Shown here one piece after another: positions 56,726-64,000 of a stretch of DNA of 64,000 nucleotides. The position numbers were made by a program, and so were the translations under genes. The notes beneath the pieces are model-generated. The model was not told the DNA's origin. It saw only the letters and a program-made list of their open reading frames with translations, and made no database searches. This DNA is from Arthrobacter sp. MYb229 (GTDB lineage: Bacteria > Actinomycetota > Actinomycetes > Actinomycetales > Micrococcaceae), in contig NZ_PCPS01000001.1 in assembly GCF_002975405.1 (NCBI RefSeq), positions 248,001 to 312,000 of the forward strand, in the 5' to 3' direction. Numbering within the stretch: the stretch's first letter is position 1; every line of letters begins with the position of its first letter.

Positions 56726-56802
56726 GCAGTACCGCATCGAAGTATCGATGCACACCCCCGGGTTCGGAGGCCGGGGCCAGGAGATATCCTGGGTGGTACT
56801 GC
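56726..56802 (+). promoter_or_regulatory. Four-way-junction RNA element ahead of rpsM
   Basis: A compact 77-nt cloverleaf. P1 GCAGTACC (56726-56733) with GGTACTGC (56795-56802); P2 GCATCGA/TCGATGC (56734-56751, loop AGTA) stacked directly on P1; P3 CCCCGG/CCGGGG (56756-56776); P4 CCAGGA/TCCTGG (56777-56792, loop GATA). All helices are perfect. It ends 31 nt before the rpsM start. It is not a tRNA (arm lengths and missing T-loop). A ribosomal-protein leader is the likeliest function. Confidence 0.65.
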
Positions 56803-56833
56803 TCCAGACCTCCGTTGGTTGAAAGGTAGCCAC

Positions 56834-57208
56834 TTGGCTCGTTTAGCAGGCGTGGACATTCCACGCGAAAAGCGCGTAATTATCGCGCTGACTTACATCT
56901 ACGGCGTGGGCAAGACCCGTGCAGAAGAGATCATCGCAGCGACCGGGACCAACCCGGACACGCGCGTTAAGGATCTCAGCGACGCTGACCTCGTTCAGCT
57001 GCGTGACTTCGTCGAAGGCACTTACAAGGTAGAAGGTGACCTGCGCCGCGAGGTTCAGGCTGACATCCGCCGCAAGGTCGAGATCGGATCCTACGAAGGT
57101 ATTCGTCACCGTAAGGGCCTGCCGGTCCACGGTCAGCGCACCAAGACCAACGCTCGTACCCGCAAGGGCCCGAAGCGTACCGTCGCAGGTAAGAAGAAGA
57201 CTCGCTAA
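56834..57208 (+). CDS. rpsM: Ribosomal protein S13 (uS13)
   Basis: A 124-aa S13 of the 30S head, contacting P-site tRNA and L5. [77 protein letters not shown] at 56834, with AAAGG upstream, gives the standard [10 protein letters not shown]; an earlier reading adds five residues. A structured RNA lies just upstream. Confidence 0.97.
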   Translation: MARLAGVDIPREKRVIIALTYIYGVGKTRAEEIIAATGTNPDTRVKDLSDADLVQLRDFVEGTYKVEGDLRREVQADIRRKVEIGSYEGIRHRKGLPVHGQRTKTNARTRKGPKRTVAGKKKTR

Positions 57209-57251
57209 ATCTTAGCGGTCTAGTTCAAATACTTTTTTCGTAGGAGAAGAA

Positions 57252-57653
57252 ATGCCCCCAAAGACTCGTGGAGCGGTACGTAAGCCGCGTCGCAAGGACA
57301 AAAAGAATATCGCGCAGGGACAGGCGCATATCAAGAGCACCTTCAACAACACCATCGTATCGATTACCGATCCGTCCGGTGCTGTTATCTCGTGGGCTTC
57401 GGCCGGCGAGGTAGGCATGAAGGGCTCGCGTAAGTCGACCCCATACGCTGCTCAGATGGCCGCTGAATCTGCCGCTAAGCGCGCGCAGGAGCACGGCATG
57501 CGCAAGGTTGACGTTTTCGTCAAGGGCCCGGGCTCGGGACGCGAAACCGCGATCCGTTCGCTGCAGGCTGCTGGCCTTGAGGTTGGATCCATCCAGGATG
57601 TTTCCCCAAGTGCCCACAACGGTTGCCGCCCATCAAAGCGTCGCCGCGTCTAA
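57252..57653 (+). CDS. rpsK: Ribosomal protein S11 (uS11)
   Basis: A 133-aa S11 of the platform, next to the mRNA exit. [102 protein letters not shown]. Directly downstream rpsD is absent; a hairpin and rpoA follow. Confidence 0.98.
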   Translation: MPPKTRGAVRKPRRKDKKNIAQGQAHIKSTFNNTIVSITDPSGAVISWASAGEVGMKGSRKSTPYAAQMAAESAAKRAQEHGMRKVDVFVKGPGSGRETAIRSLQAAGLEVGSIQDVSPSAHNGCRPSKRRRV

Positions 57654-57680
57654 TTGATTCGCTAGGCTGAGCCTAAAGAA

Positions 57681-57715
57681 GTCACCGAGCCATTCTTGCC
57701 GAATGGGTCGGTGAC
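57681..57715 (+). other. Hairpin between rpsK and rpoA
   Basis: GTCACCGA-g-CCATTC pairs with GAATGG-g-TCGGTGAC around TTGCC, in the 167-nt gap where rpsD usually lies. It could attenuate or process the message. Confidence 0.5.
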
Positions 57716-57820
57716 GTTCTTGGACTCTCATGCCTGCAACAGACGAACGGCCAACAGGCTACCGTCGTTTCCACCCCCGTGAGGCGTCATATAGCGGACG
57801 CTCGCTGAAAGGAAATGTAA

Positions 57821-58825
57821 GTGCTCATTACGCAGCGCCCAACCCTGACCGAAGAAGTAGTTTCCGAGAATCGCTCCCGGTTCATCATTGAACCGTTGGA
57901 GCCAGGCTTTGGTTACACCCTAGGCAACTCACTCCGCCGTACCCTGTTGTCCTCGATCCCTGGTGCAGCTGTCACCAGTGTTCGACTCGACGGTGTATTG
58001 CACGAGTTCTCTACCGTAGCCGGTGTCAAGGAAGACGTCACCGAACTGGTTCTTAACATCAAGAACCTGTCGGTCTCTTCCGAGCACGACGAGCCGGTCG
58101 TCGCCTACCTGCGCAAGCAGGGCCCAGGCGTCGTCACCGCAGCGGATATCACCCCACCAGCGGGTGTAGAGTTCCACAACCCTGAGCTGCACATCGCTAC
58201 CTTGAACGCCAATGGCAAGTTCGATTTGGAACTGACCATTGAGCGTGGCCGTGGCTATGTGTCAGCTGCTCAGAACAAGAGTGCCGACACCGAGATCGGT
58301 CGAATCCCAGTTGATTCGATCTACTCGCCGGTGCTGAAGGTGACCTTCCGCGTGGAAGCTACCCGTGTTGAGCAGCGCACCGACTTCGATCGCTTGATCG
58401 TTGACGTTGAAGCAAAGCCGTCGATCACCCCGCGCGATGCTGTTGCATCCGCAGGTACCACGCTGGTTGAGCTGTTCGGTTTGTTCCGCGAACTGAACAC
58501 CGCAGCCGAAGGTATCGAAATCGGCCCATCGCCAACGGATGCAGCTTTGGCTGCAGACATGGCGCTGCCGATCGAGGATCTGGAACTGACCGTTCGCTCG
58601 TACAACTGCTTGAAGCGTGAGGGCATCCACTCCGTGGGTGAACTCGTAACTCGCTCCGAGGCCGACCTGATGGACATCCGTAACTTCGGTGCGAAGTCCA
58701 TTGACGAAGTCAAGGCCAAGCTTGTTGAACTGGGTCTAGCACTGAAGGATTCCCCTCCAGGGTTCGACCTTGCCGCTCGTAGTGCCATCGAAGATGGCGA
58801 CGACGTCTACGACGAAGGCCTGTAA
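57821..58825 (+). CDS. rpoA: RNA polymerase alpha subunit
   Basis: A 334-aa alpha. [61 protein letters not shown] (assembly platform for beta/beta'), and [18 protein letters not shown] (about 255-315): [27 protein letters not shown] and [19 protein letters not shown], the UP-element and activator contact region. GTG start. Acidic C-terminal tail [10 protein letters not shown]. Confidence 0.98.
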   Translation: MLITQRPTLTEEVVSENRSRFIIEPLEPGFGYTLGNSLRRTLLSSIPGAAVTSVRLDGVLHEFSTVAGVKEDVTELVLNIKNLSVSSEHDEPVVAYLRKQGPGVVTAADITPPAGVEFHNPELHIATLNANGKFDLELTIERGRGYVSAAQNKSADTEIGRIPVDSIYSPVLKVTFRVEATRVEQRTDFDRLIVDVEAKPSITPRDAVASAGTTLVELFGLFRELNTAAEGIEIGPSPTDAALAADMALPIEDLELTVRSYNCLKREGIHSVGELVTRSEADLMDIRNFGAKSIDEVKAKLVELGLALKDSPPGFDLAARSAIEDGDDVYDEGL

Positions 58826-58909
58826 AGACCTTAGTCTCGCGACACACTACTTCACCCGACCTGCCGGTCACATACCGGCGGACTCGGTCATTCATCTAGG
58901 AGAACTACC

Positions 58910-59362
58910 ATGCCTACCCCTACTAAGGGTCCGCGTCTCGGCGGCAGTGCAGCACATGAGCGATTGATCTTCGCTAACATGTCCGCACAGCTCTTCGAGA
59001 ACAAGAAGATCACCACCACCCTGACCCGCGCCAAGCGTCTGCGTCCACACGCAGAGCGCCTGATCACCTTCGCAAAGCGTGGAGATCTGGCCTCGCGTCG
59101 TCGCGTCCAGTCGGTTATCGCTTCGCGCTCGCGCACCAACAAGTCGATCGTTCACGAGCTGTTCGCGAACATCGCACCTGCTATGGCCGATCGCCAGGGT
59201 GGCTACACCCGCATCACCAAGATTGGTAACCGCAAGGGCGACAACGCCCCTATGGCTGTTATCGAACTGGTAATGGAACCGGTTTCGCCAAAGCAGGCAG
59301 TCGTCAAGGAAGCCACCCAGGCTACCGAGAAGGCAACCGAAGCTACCACCGAAGAAGCCTAA
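58910..59362 (+). CDS. rplQ: Ribosomal protein L17 (bL17)
   Basis: A 150-aa L17: [86 protein letters not shown]. The last 30 residues are an Ala/Thr/Glu-rich actinobacterial tail. Last gene of the alpha operon; the strong terminator is 37 nt after it. Confidence 0.98.
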   Translation: MPTPTKGPRLGGSAAHERLIFANMSAQLFENKKITTTLTRAKRLRPHAERLITFAKRGDLASRRRVQSVIASRSRTNKSIVHELFANIAPAMADRQGGYTRITKIGNRKGDNAPMAVIELVMEPVSPKQAVVKEATQATEKATEATTEEA

Positions 59363-59398
59363 GCTTTAGCTTGTGAATCTTCACCGGTAAAACGGTCA

Positions 59399-59440
59399 AG
59401 TTATCCCCGGACAATCCGCAAGGAATGTCCGGGGATAACT
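59399..59440 (+). terminator. Intrinsic terminator after rplQ
   Basis: AGTTATCCCCGGACA pairs perfectly with TGTCCGGGGATAACT around a 12-nt loop; then ATTTAA. Confidence 0.88.
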
Positions 59441-59504
59441 ATTTAACGCAACGAAGCCCGGCAAATCATTCGGTCCGGACGTGGTGCCTGTCCGCGGCGT
59501 TCAT

Positions 59505-60137
59505 TCAGACGATAGGCCACCCCAGTTGTACCGAGGCTTTGCGCGCCATGGTCAACACATCAATGTGGGTCAGGTTCCGGGAAAAAGCGGGTGCCATCGG
59601 GAAAGCGGTACGCGCGCGCGAAAAGAGAACCACCATGGGCGTACCAACCATCGTTGAATTCACGTAGATGCCGTCAATGCCAGCGCCAAGCTGCAGGTTG
59701 ATCTCCTTAGCCCACGCTCGGCAAACATTCTTGGGCTGTCCATTCAAGGAAGCCGAGGCCCGATGTCTCAGCAGCCACGTAGATGTAGTCAAATCAAGGA
59801 GCTGAAGTGGGCGTATCGGCGACCACGCGGAGAGTGTTCGGCTCTTGTCGAAGGAAATCGCGCGAACTGTCTGAAAGACCTCGGCAAAGGCGGTGACGTA
59901 ACTAGGAGTTGTGTAGGAGACTCCAAACCCGGGATGAACATTTACCGGGAGAGGATGAGGCTCCCATCTGAAAGCCTTGATTGGACCGTACTCGCGCAGG
60001 TTGTTCCATGGTGCGCTGAAGGCTCCGGAACTTGTGTGTATTCTCCACAGAGGTCCTTGCCAAATCCTCAAATCATGGGGGATCAGGGTGAGCGGCACAG
60101 GTGGCTTGCGAGGATTCTTCGGTGCCTTGGCAGTCAC
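59505..60137 (-). CDS. RES-domain toxin
   Basis: A 210-aa protein with a RES fold: LWRIHTSSGAF (Arg32), NNLREYGPIKAFRWEPHP, GVSYTTPSYVTAFAEVFQT (conserved Tyr/Glu86), and later SPIRPLQLLDLT. RES toxins such as MbcT of Mycobacterium tuberculosis degrade NAD+ and stop growth until neutralised by an Xre/MbcA-type antitoxin. Its GTG overlaps the stop of the upstream antitoxin-like gene by 4 nt. Catalytic activity is inferred from the family; length (210) is within the range of the larger RES proteins. Confidence 0.85.
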   Translation of the reverse strand: MTAKAPKNPRKPPVPLTLIPHDLRIWQGPLWRIHTSSGAFSAPWNNLREYGPIKAFRWEPHPLPVNVHPGFGVSYTTPSYVTAFAEVFQTVRAISFDKSRTLSAWSPIRPLQLLDLTTSTWLLRHRASASLNGQPKNVCRAWAKEINLQLGAGIDGIYVNSTMVGTPMVVLFSRARTAFPMAPAFSRNLTHIDVLTMARKASVQLGWPIV

Positions 60138-60748
60138 TCGAATTCCAAATGAGAAACCAATTCCAGTACGGCTTCAAGTGCACCACCGGTAATAAGCCAA
60201 TCCGCAGGGGAGCGCCCTCCGAGATAGTCCTCATTGGATTGGGTCATTACGGTTTCGATCGCCAGCGGGTGATAGAAACGCGGGAAAGCGGGAATCAGTT
60301 CCCGCAGTCCGGGGACCACGCCCTCGCTGGTGAACTGCCATTTCGGGAACAGGGATTGTTTCCCCTCACTTCGAGCTAGCGCGAAATAGTCACCCTTAGC
60401 TTTCGCGCGGCGCACATTCGCCTCGTCCCGACCAACGATCTGCGCAACTTCAGCGGTGGTGTAGGCGGATTTCTCCACCAGATCCAGTGATTTTGCTTGG
60501 GCGTCTAGGACGATCAAATCGGATTTCAGCCGTCCTTCAGGGCTTAAATCGGCCTCCGACAGGTCTGTGTTCTCCAGCAGGAAATTACGTTCGCCCTCGG
60601 TCAATGGTTCGCTGATGCTATCTGACACATCCGAAACTACACGCAAGAAATCTCGGGGTGCCATGCTGCCACCGTGTTTGTCCAAGAAGATCTGTACCGT
60701 CGACTCCAGATCCTTCCGGATGTAGTTCATCGCGCCGCTCATAACCAT
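60134..60748 (-). CDS. Antitoxin of the Xre/MbcA/ParS toxin-binding type with HTH
   Basis: A 204-aa protein with a helix-turn-helix near residues 96-125 (AYTTAEVAQIVGRDEANVRRAKAKGDYFALARSEG) and a C-terminal segment PADWLITGGALEAVLELV resembling the DUF2384-type toxin-binding domain. The first 90 residues are a helical region of no recognised family. The start is uncertain: ATG 60748, 60742 or 60730. It precedes and overlaps the RES gene, so antitoxin and toxin are coupled. A perfect palindrome sits immediately upstream, likely an autoregulatory operator. Confidence 0.8.
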   Translation of the reverse strand: MVMSGAMNYIRKDLESTVQIFLDKHGGSMAPRDFLRVVSDVSDSISEPLTEGERNFLLENTDLSEADLSPEGRLKSDLIVLDAQAKSLDLVEKSAYTTAEVAQIVGRDEANVRRAKAKGDYFALARSEGKQSLFPKWQFTSEGVVPGLRELIPAFPRFYHPLAIETVMTQSNEDYLGGRSPADWLITGGALEAVLELVSHLEFE

Positions 60749-60751
60749 GAT

Positions 60752-60764
60752 GATACGCCGTATC
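60752..60764 (-). promoter_or_regulatory. Palindromic operator candidate upstream of the antitoxin
   Basis: GATAC-GCC-GTATC, 4 nt upstream of the putative ATG 60748 and overlapping the predicted promoter (TATTTA -10 candidate at 60776-60781 on minus). TA antitoxins typically autorepress through such sites. No gene is seen in 60765-61096. Confidence 0.45.
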
Positions 60765-61096
60765 CAACCGTGGATAAATAGGTAAACCCTGCCATGTGGA
60801 CGACGTAACGCGAGCATCATGGACTGATGACGGCTGCCGCGATTAAGCCGAGAAATACGACCACAAGCGTGCGGCAGCAATGTTCCGCAGTGAACGGAAT
60901 CGATATGCGGGGGCGTCTTGGCATGCCCTGCCTGCCGAACAGGTTCATTCGCTCCCTGCGGCACTTGGCCGGAGGACTGCAGAGCGCGCGAATCGCAGTG
61001 CTGCCGGCAGGTCAAGATGCGGCAGAAAGCGCATGTCCAGCCGCGGTTGGGGCTTCGGTTCGCGATTCACTCTTGTTCCAAGGGATAATTGAAAGC

Positions 61097-62032
61097 ATGA
61101 ATTCGCAGTCAGAGATCATTGATCCATTCGGTACCACCGCTCTGGGTACTAGTTCGTCCCCGGCGCTGATCCGCATGCGCATGGTGCTTGGATACGACGG
61201 CGCAGCCTACAACGGCTGGGCGCGGCAGCCCAATGTCGTCGGTGTGCAGCAGCTGGTCGAAGAGGCACTGGAAACCCTGATCCGCCGCCTGGTCCGGGTG
61301 GTCGTCGCCGGACGCACCGACGCCGGGGTGCACGCGCGCCGGCAGGTAGTCCACTTCGATCTGACCGAGGAAGAATACCTGGCGCTGCCGCGCAATTCGG
61401 ATCTGTTACCGGGCCCGGCGCTTCTGCGCCGCATCAATGGCCTCTTGGGCCGCCAAGATAAGGCCGTGTGGGTCCATGAAGTGGCCAAGGCCGCCGAGGG
61501 TTTCGACGCACGCTTCTCCGCCTTGGCCCGTCGCTACTCCTACCGCATTGCCGACGGCATCCACCGCTGGGATCCGCTGAGCCGGCAGCTGACCATGTGG
61601 TACCGCGAAGACATTAACATCGACCTGTTGAACGCTGAGGCCCGGTCGGTCCTCGGACGCCACGACTTCCTGTCCTACTGCAAGCCGCGCCCGCGGGCCA
61701 CCACCATCCGCACGCTGCAGGAGTTCGAATTCAGCCGTGCCGAGGATGGGAACATCCTGGTGCATTTGAAGGCCGACGCGTTTTGCCACAATATGGTGCG
61801 TTCGCTGATCGGGGCGGCGCTGCGTGTGGCCAGCGGCAGGGAAGAGCCCGGTTTCCTGGCCGAACGCCTGGCGCTGATGGTGCGCGATTCGAAGTCGATT
61901 CTGGCTCATCCGCACGCGTTGGTGCTCGAAGAGGTCTACTATCCTGATGACCACGAGCTCGCCGAGCGAGCGGCACTCACCAGGGCAAGACGCGACGTTT
62001 CGCAGAAGGATTCATTAAAAGACCTCGATTAA
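61097..62032 (+). CDS. truA: tRNA pseudouridine(38-40) synthase TruA
   Basis: A 311-aa pseudouridine synthase modifying tRNA positions 38-40. The catalytic aspartate is Asp75 in AGRTDAGVHA; also LGYDGAAYNGWARQPNVVGVQ (31-51), ALARRYSYRI and KADAFCHNMVRSLIGAALRVASGRE. The ATG at 61097 is preferred; the frame stays open to 60827 but that part is not conserved. The order rplQ-truA-rplM-rpsI is the common actinobacterial one, here with the toxin-antitoxin pair inserted. Confidence 0.93.
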   Translation: MNSQSEIIDPFGTTALGTSSSPALIRMRMVLGYDGAAYNGWARQPNVVGVQQLVEEALETLIRRLVRVVVAGRTDAGVHARRQVVHFDLTEEEYLALPRNSDLLPGPALLRRINGLLGRQDKAVWVHEVAKAAEGFDARFSALARRYSYRIADGIHRWDPLSRQLTMWYREDINIDLLNAEARSVLGRHDFLSYCKPRPRATTIRTLQEFEFSRAEDGNILVHLKADAFCHNMVRSLIGAALRVASGREEPGFLAERLALMVRDSKSILAHPHALVLEEVYYPDDHELAERAALTRARRDVSQKDSLKDLD

Positions 62033-62098
62033 TGACCCTTCGGGTGTCATTGCTCACCTAGAGGCACCTTTGTTTTGGTCGTCTGAGTGTTAATCGGC

Positions 62099-62341
62099 TA
62101 AACTTTTATGAGTTGTGTATGTCCACGTTCGACACTACACGCCCAAGCGTGACGGCTTAGTTGCATAGTCGCTGGTCTGCTGGGTGTGCGAACAATATAT
62201 GGACGGCCGGTCATCATCAGTCCTCACCTGACGTACTGGTCTAAGCACAAGAACAACACGACAGTGCTCGTCACTGGAGGATCTCACGCCTCGACACCTG
62301 CGACTGTTTGACCAGAAACGAATCAACGTAAGGCAATTACT
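62099..62341 (+). promoter_or_regulatory. rplM-rpsI promoter and leader
   Basis: TAAACT (62099-62104) as -10, then about 230 nt of leader before the GTG of rplM. No recognised leader family. No gene is supported in 62033-62341. Confidence 0.45.
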
Positions 62342-62785
62342 GTGCGTACGTACACCCCTAAGCCGGCTGACCAGACTCGTCAGTGGTTTGTCATTGACGC
62401 CACCGACGTAGTACTCGGCCGTCTCGCCGTCCAGGCCGCAACCCTGCTGCGCGGCAAGCATAAGCCAACCTTCGCAGCTCACATGGACATGGGCGACCAT
62501 GTCATCATCATCAACGCCGAGAAGGTCGCCCTGACCGGTAAGAAGCTGAAGGACAAGCGCGCCTACCGTCACTCGGGCTTCCCGGGCGGTCTGAAGAGCG
62601 TTAACTACGCCGAGCTCCTTGAGAAGAACCCAGTTCTGGCCGTCGAGAAGGCCATCAAGGGCATGCTGCCAAAGAACAAGCTTTCCGACGCTCAGCTGTC
62701 CAAGCTGAAGGTATACCGCGACGCCGAGCACCCACACGCTGCTCAGGCTCCAAAGGTACTGGAAATCAGCCAGGTCGCTCAGTAG
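62342..62785 (+). CDS. rplM: Ribosomal protein L13 (uL13)
   Basis: A 147-aa L13, an early 50S assembly protein. [117 protein letters not shown] start. Operon with rpsI, 38 nt apart. Confidence 0.98.
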   Translation: MRTYTPKPADQTRQWFVIDATDVVLGRLAVQAATLLRGKHKPTFAAHMDMGDHVIIINAEKVALTGKKLKDKRAYRHSGFPGGLKSVNYAELLEKNPVLAVEKAIKGMLPKNKLSDAQLSKLKVYRDAEHPHAAQAPKVLEISQVAQ

Positions 62786-62823
62786 TACTGGCCCCGAGAA
62801 CAAAGACTTAATAGGAGATTATC

Positions 62824-63324
62824 GTGGCTGAGAACGCTGAAGAGACCACCGAATTCGAAGGCGAAACCCCTTCGACTTACACCACCGAGACCGCTGCATC
62901 GACCGTCGTAGCCGACACCGAGCGCGCTCCACTAACCGTTCCAGGTGGCGCAGTAGGCCGCCGCAAGCAGGCTATTGCCCGCGTTCGCCTGATCCCAGGC
63001 TCGGGCAACTGGGTCGTCAACGGCCGCACCCTGGAAAACTTCTTCCCTAACAAGCTGCACCAGCAGGATGTTAACGAGCCATTCAAGGTTCTGGGTCTAG
63101 AAGGCGCATACGATGTTATCGCCCGTATCCACGGTGGCGGCATCTCCGGCCAGGCCGGCGCATTGCGTCTTGGCATTGCCCGCTCGCTGAACGAGATCGA
63201 TCGCGATGCAAACCGCGCGGCGCTGAAGAAGGCCGGCTACTTGACTCGTGACGCACGCGTCATCGAGCGCAAGAAGGCTGGTCTCAAGAAGGCCCGCAAG
63301 GCTTCGCAGTTCTCGAAGCGCTAA
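62824..63324 (+). CDS. rpsI: Ribosomal protein S9 (uS9)
   Basis: A 166-aa S9 whose C-terminal tail reaches the P-site tRNA. The core begins near residue 45 ([33 protein letters not shown]) and ends [18 protein letters not shown] with the invariant C-terminal Lys-Arg. The first 44 residues are an acidic/Thr-rich extension found in actinobacterial S9. GTG start after AGGAG. Confidence 0.97.
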   Translation: MAENAEETTEFEGETPSTYTTETAASTVVADTERAPLTVPGGAVGRRKQAIARVRLIPGSGNWVVNGRTLENFFPNKLHQQDVNEPFKVLGLEGAYDVIARIHGGGISGQAGALRLGIARSLNEIDRDANRAALKKAGYLTRDARVIERKKAGLKKARKASQFSKR

Positions 63325-63342
63325 ACCTTACCCACAGGTTTC

Positions 63343-63376
63343 CCAAAGGCCCGCATCTTCGGATGCGGGCCTTTGG
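63343..63376 (+). terminator. Intrinsic terminator after rpsI
   Basis: CCAAAGGCCCGCATC pairs perfectly with its complement around a UUCG tetraloop; few U follow. Confidence 0.88.
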
Positions 63377-63472
63377 CCGTTTAAAGCCCCTTTGTGACCT
63401 CTTGGCCATTAAAGTTTTCTCACATAGCGTTCCAAAGCTCACATGTGCACGGGTAAATCGATGCGCAGGGCT

Positions 63473-63478
63473 TATGAT
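63473..63478 (+). promoter_or_regulatory. Predicted glmM -10 (leaderless or near-leaderless)
   Basis: TATGAT, 5 nt before ATG 63484 and 8 nt before ATG 63487; no Shine-Dalgarno. Confidence 0.45.
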
Positions 63479-63486
63479 TGACGATG

Positions 63487-64000
63487 ATGGCAAGGTTATT
63501 TGGGACCGATGGGGTCCGAGGAAAAGCAAACGAGTTGTTAACCCCCGAGCTGGCGCTGGATCTAGCGCAAGCAGCTTCGGTGGTTCTTGGTTTAAGTCAG
63601 TCGGAAGACGGACGCAAGCCGGTCGCCGTGGTGGCGAAGGATCCGCGTATCAGCGGCGACTTCCTCTCCGCCGCGATCGAGGCTGGTCTGGCCGCTTCCG
63701 GAGTTGACGTTAAGGATGCGGGCACGTTGCCGACTCCGGCCGCCGCATTCCTGGTCGGTGATCTCAACGCCGACTTCGGCGTGATGATCTCCGCCTCGCA
63801 TAATGCCGCGCCGGATAACGGCATCAAGTTCCTGGCCCGGGGAGGCAAGAAGCTGGACGACGCGTTGGAAGACGCGATCGAAGCCTGCCTGGACATGCCG
63901 AACCCGCGCCCCACCGGTGGCGCCGTAGGACGGATCTCGCGTTTCTCCGACGCCGAGGACCGCTACATCATGCACCTGCTGGCGGCTATGCCAAACCGCC
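63487..64000 (+). CDS. glmM: Phosphoglucosamine mutase (5' part)
   Basis: The first 171 codons of GlmM, which converts glucosamine 6-phosphate to the 1-phosphate for peptidoglycan and UDP-GlcNAc. The N-terminus [21 protein letters not shown] is diagnostic, and the phosphoserine loop [15 protein letters not shown] contains Ser104, the catalytic phosphoserine. The gene continues past the right edge. An in-frame ATG at 63484 gives one extra Met. It follows rplM-rpsI, the common gene order in actinobacteria. Confidence 0.95.
   Translation, partial: MARLFGTDGVRGKANELLTPELALDLAQAASVVLGLSQSEDGRKPVAVVAKDPRISGDFLSAAIEAGLAASGVDVKDAGTLPTPAAAFLVGDLNADFGVMISASHNAAPDNGIKFLARGGKKLDDALEDAIEACLDMPNPRPTGGAVGRISRFSDAEDRYIMHLLAAMPNR

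Noticed and set aside
56726-56802. tRNA gene interpretation of the cloverleaf
   Set aside because: Stem lengths, a missing T-loop consensus and absent anticodon arm geometry exclude a tRNA.
60827-61096. 90-aa N-terminal extension of TruA
   Set aside because: Frame is open but sequence is unlike TruA; the ATG at 61097 fits family length.

Overview
This window is chromosomal DNA of a high-GC actinobacterium, most likely a member of the Micrococcaceae close to Arthrobacter or Glutamicibacter (inferred). The evidence is mycothiol synthase next to a GlnR-type regulator, a PspC/LiaF-like envelope-stress module, leaderless genes, actinobacterial extensions on ribosomal proteins, and a ribosomal region without rpsN between rplE and rpsH (as described for Micrococcus luteus) and without rpsD before rpoA.

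Layout. 1-8.3 kb: NUDIX hydrolase (partial), ppk, mshD and glnR on the minus strand; a membrane protein, a 39-aa membrane peptide, a nitrobindin-like protein and ygfZ on plus; then pfkA on minus. 8.3-12.2 kb: a PspC-domain envelope-stress system resembling EsrISR/LiaFSR, with divergent membrane-sensor and kinase/regulator arms. 12.3-13.8 kb: an aminotransferase and tRNA-Trp. 13.9-18.3 kb: secE-nusG-rplK-rplA, a small RNA of the 6C type, then an attenuated rplJ-rplL unit. 18.4-21.8 kb: an acyltransferase, a YbaK deacylase and an amino-acid permease, which separate rplJL from rpoBC. 22.5-35 kb: rpoB-rpoC and rpsL-rpsG-fusA-tuf. 35.1-38.8 kb: a 1217-aa polytopic membrane protein. 39.2-44.4 kb: the S10 operon (rpsJ to rpsQ), closed by a strong terminator. 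44.5-48.5 kb: a cassette of RidA-like, AraC, VOC, metallo-hydrolase, a small Cys/His-rich protein and an EEP-family protein, which splits the S10 and spc operons. 48.9-52.9 kb: spc (rplN to rplO). 53.2-59.4 kb: secY-adk, map, infA-rpmJ-rpsM-rpsK-rpoA-rplQ. 59.5-60.7 kb: an Xre/RES-type toxin-antitoxin pair. 61.1-64 kb: truA, rplM-rpsI and the start of glmM.

Most genes build the ribosome, RNA polymerase and Sec translocon. The most interesting material is non-coding: a 6C-like sRNA, an L10 leader with an internal terminator, a four-way-junction RNA between rpmJ and rpsM, a perfect hairpin at the predicted 5' end of tuf mRNA, a three-way-junction candidate between fusA and tuf, and a structured S10 leader. 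Two promoter classes recur: TAGACT -10 boxes ahead of translation genes with structured leaders, and TANNNT-N6-start boxes typical of leaderless mRNAs ahead of accessory genes. I found no CRISPR array, insertion sequence, prophage or origin.
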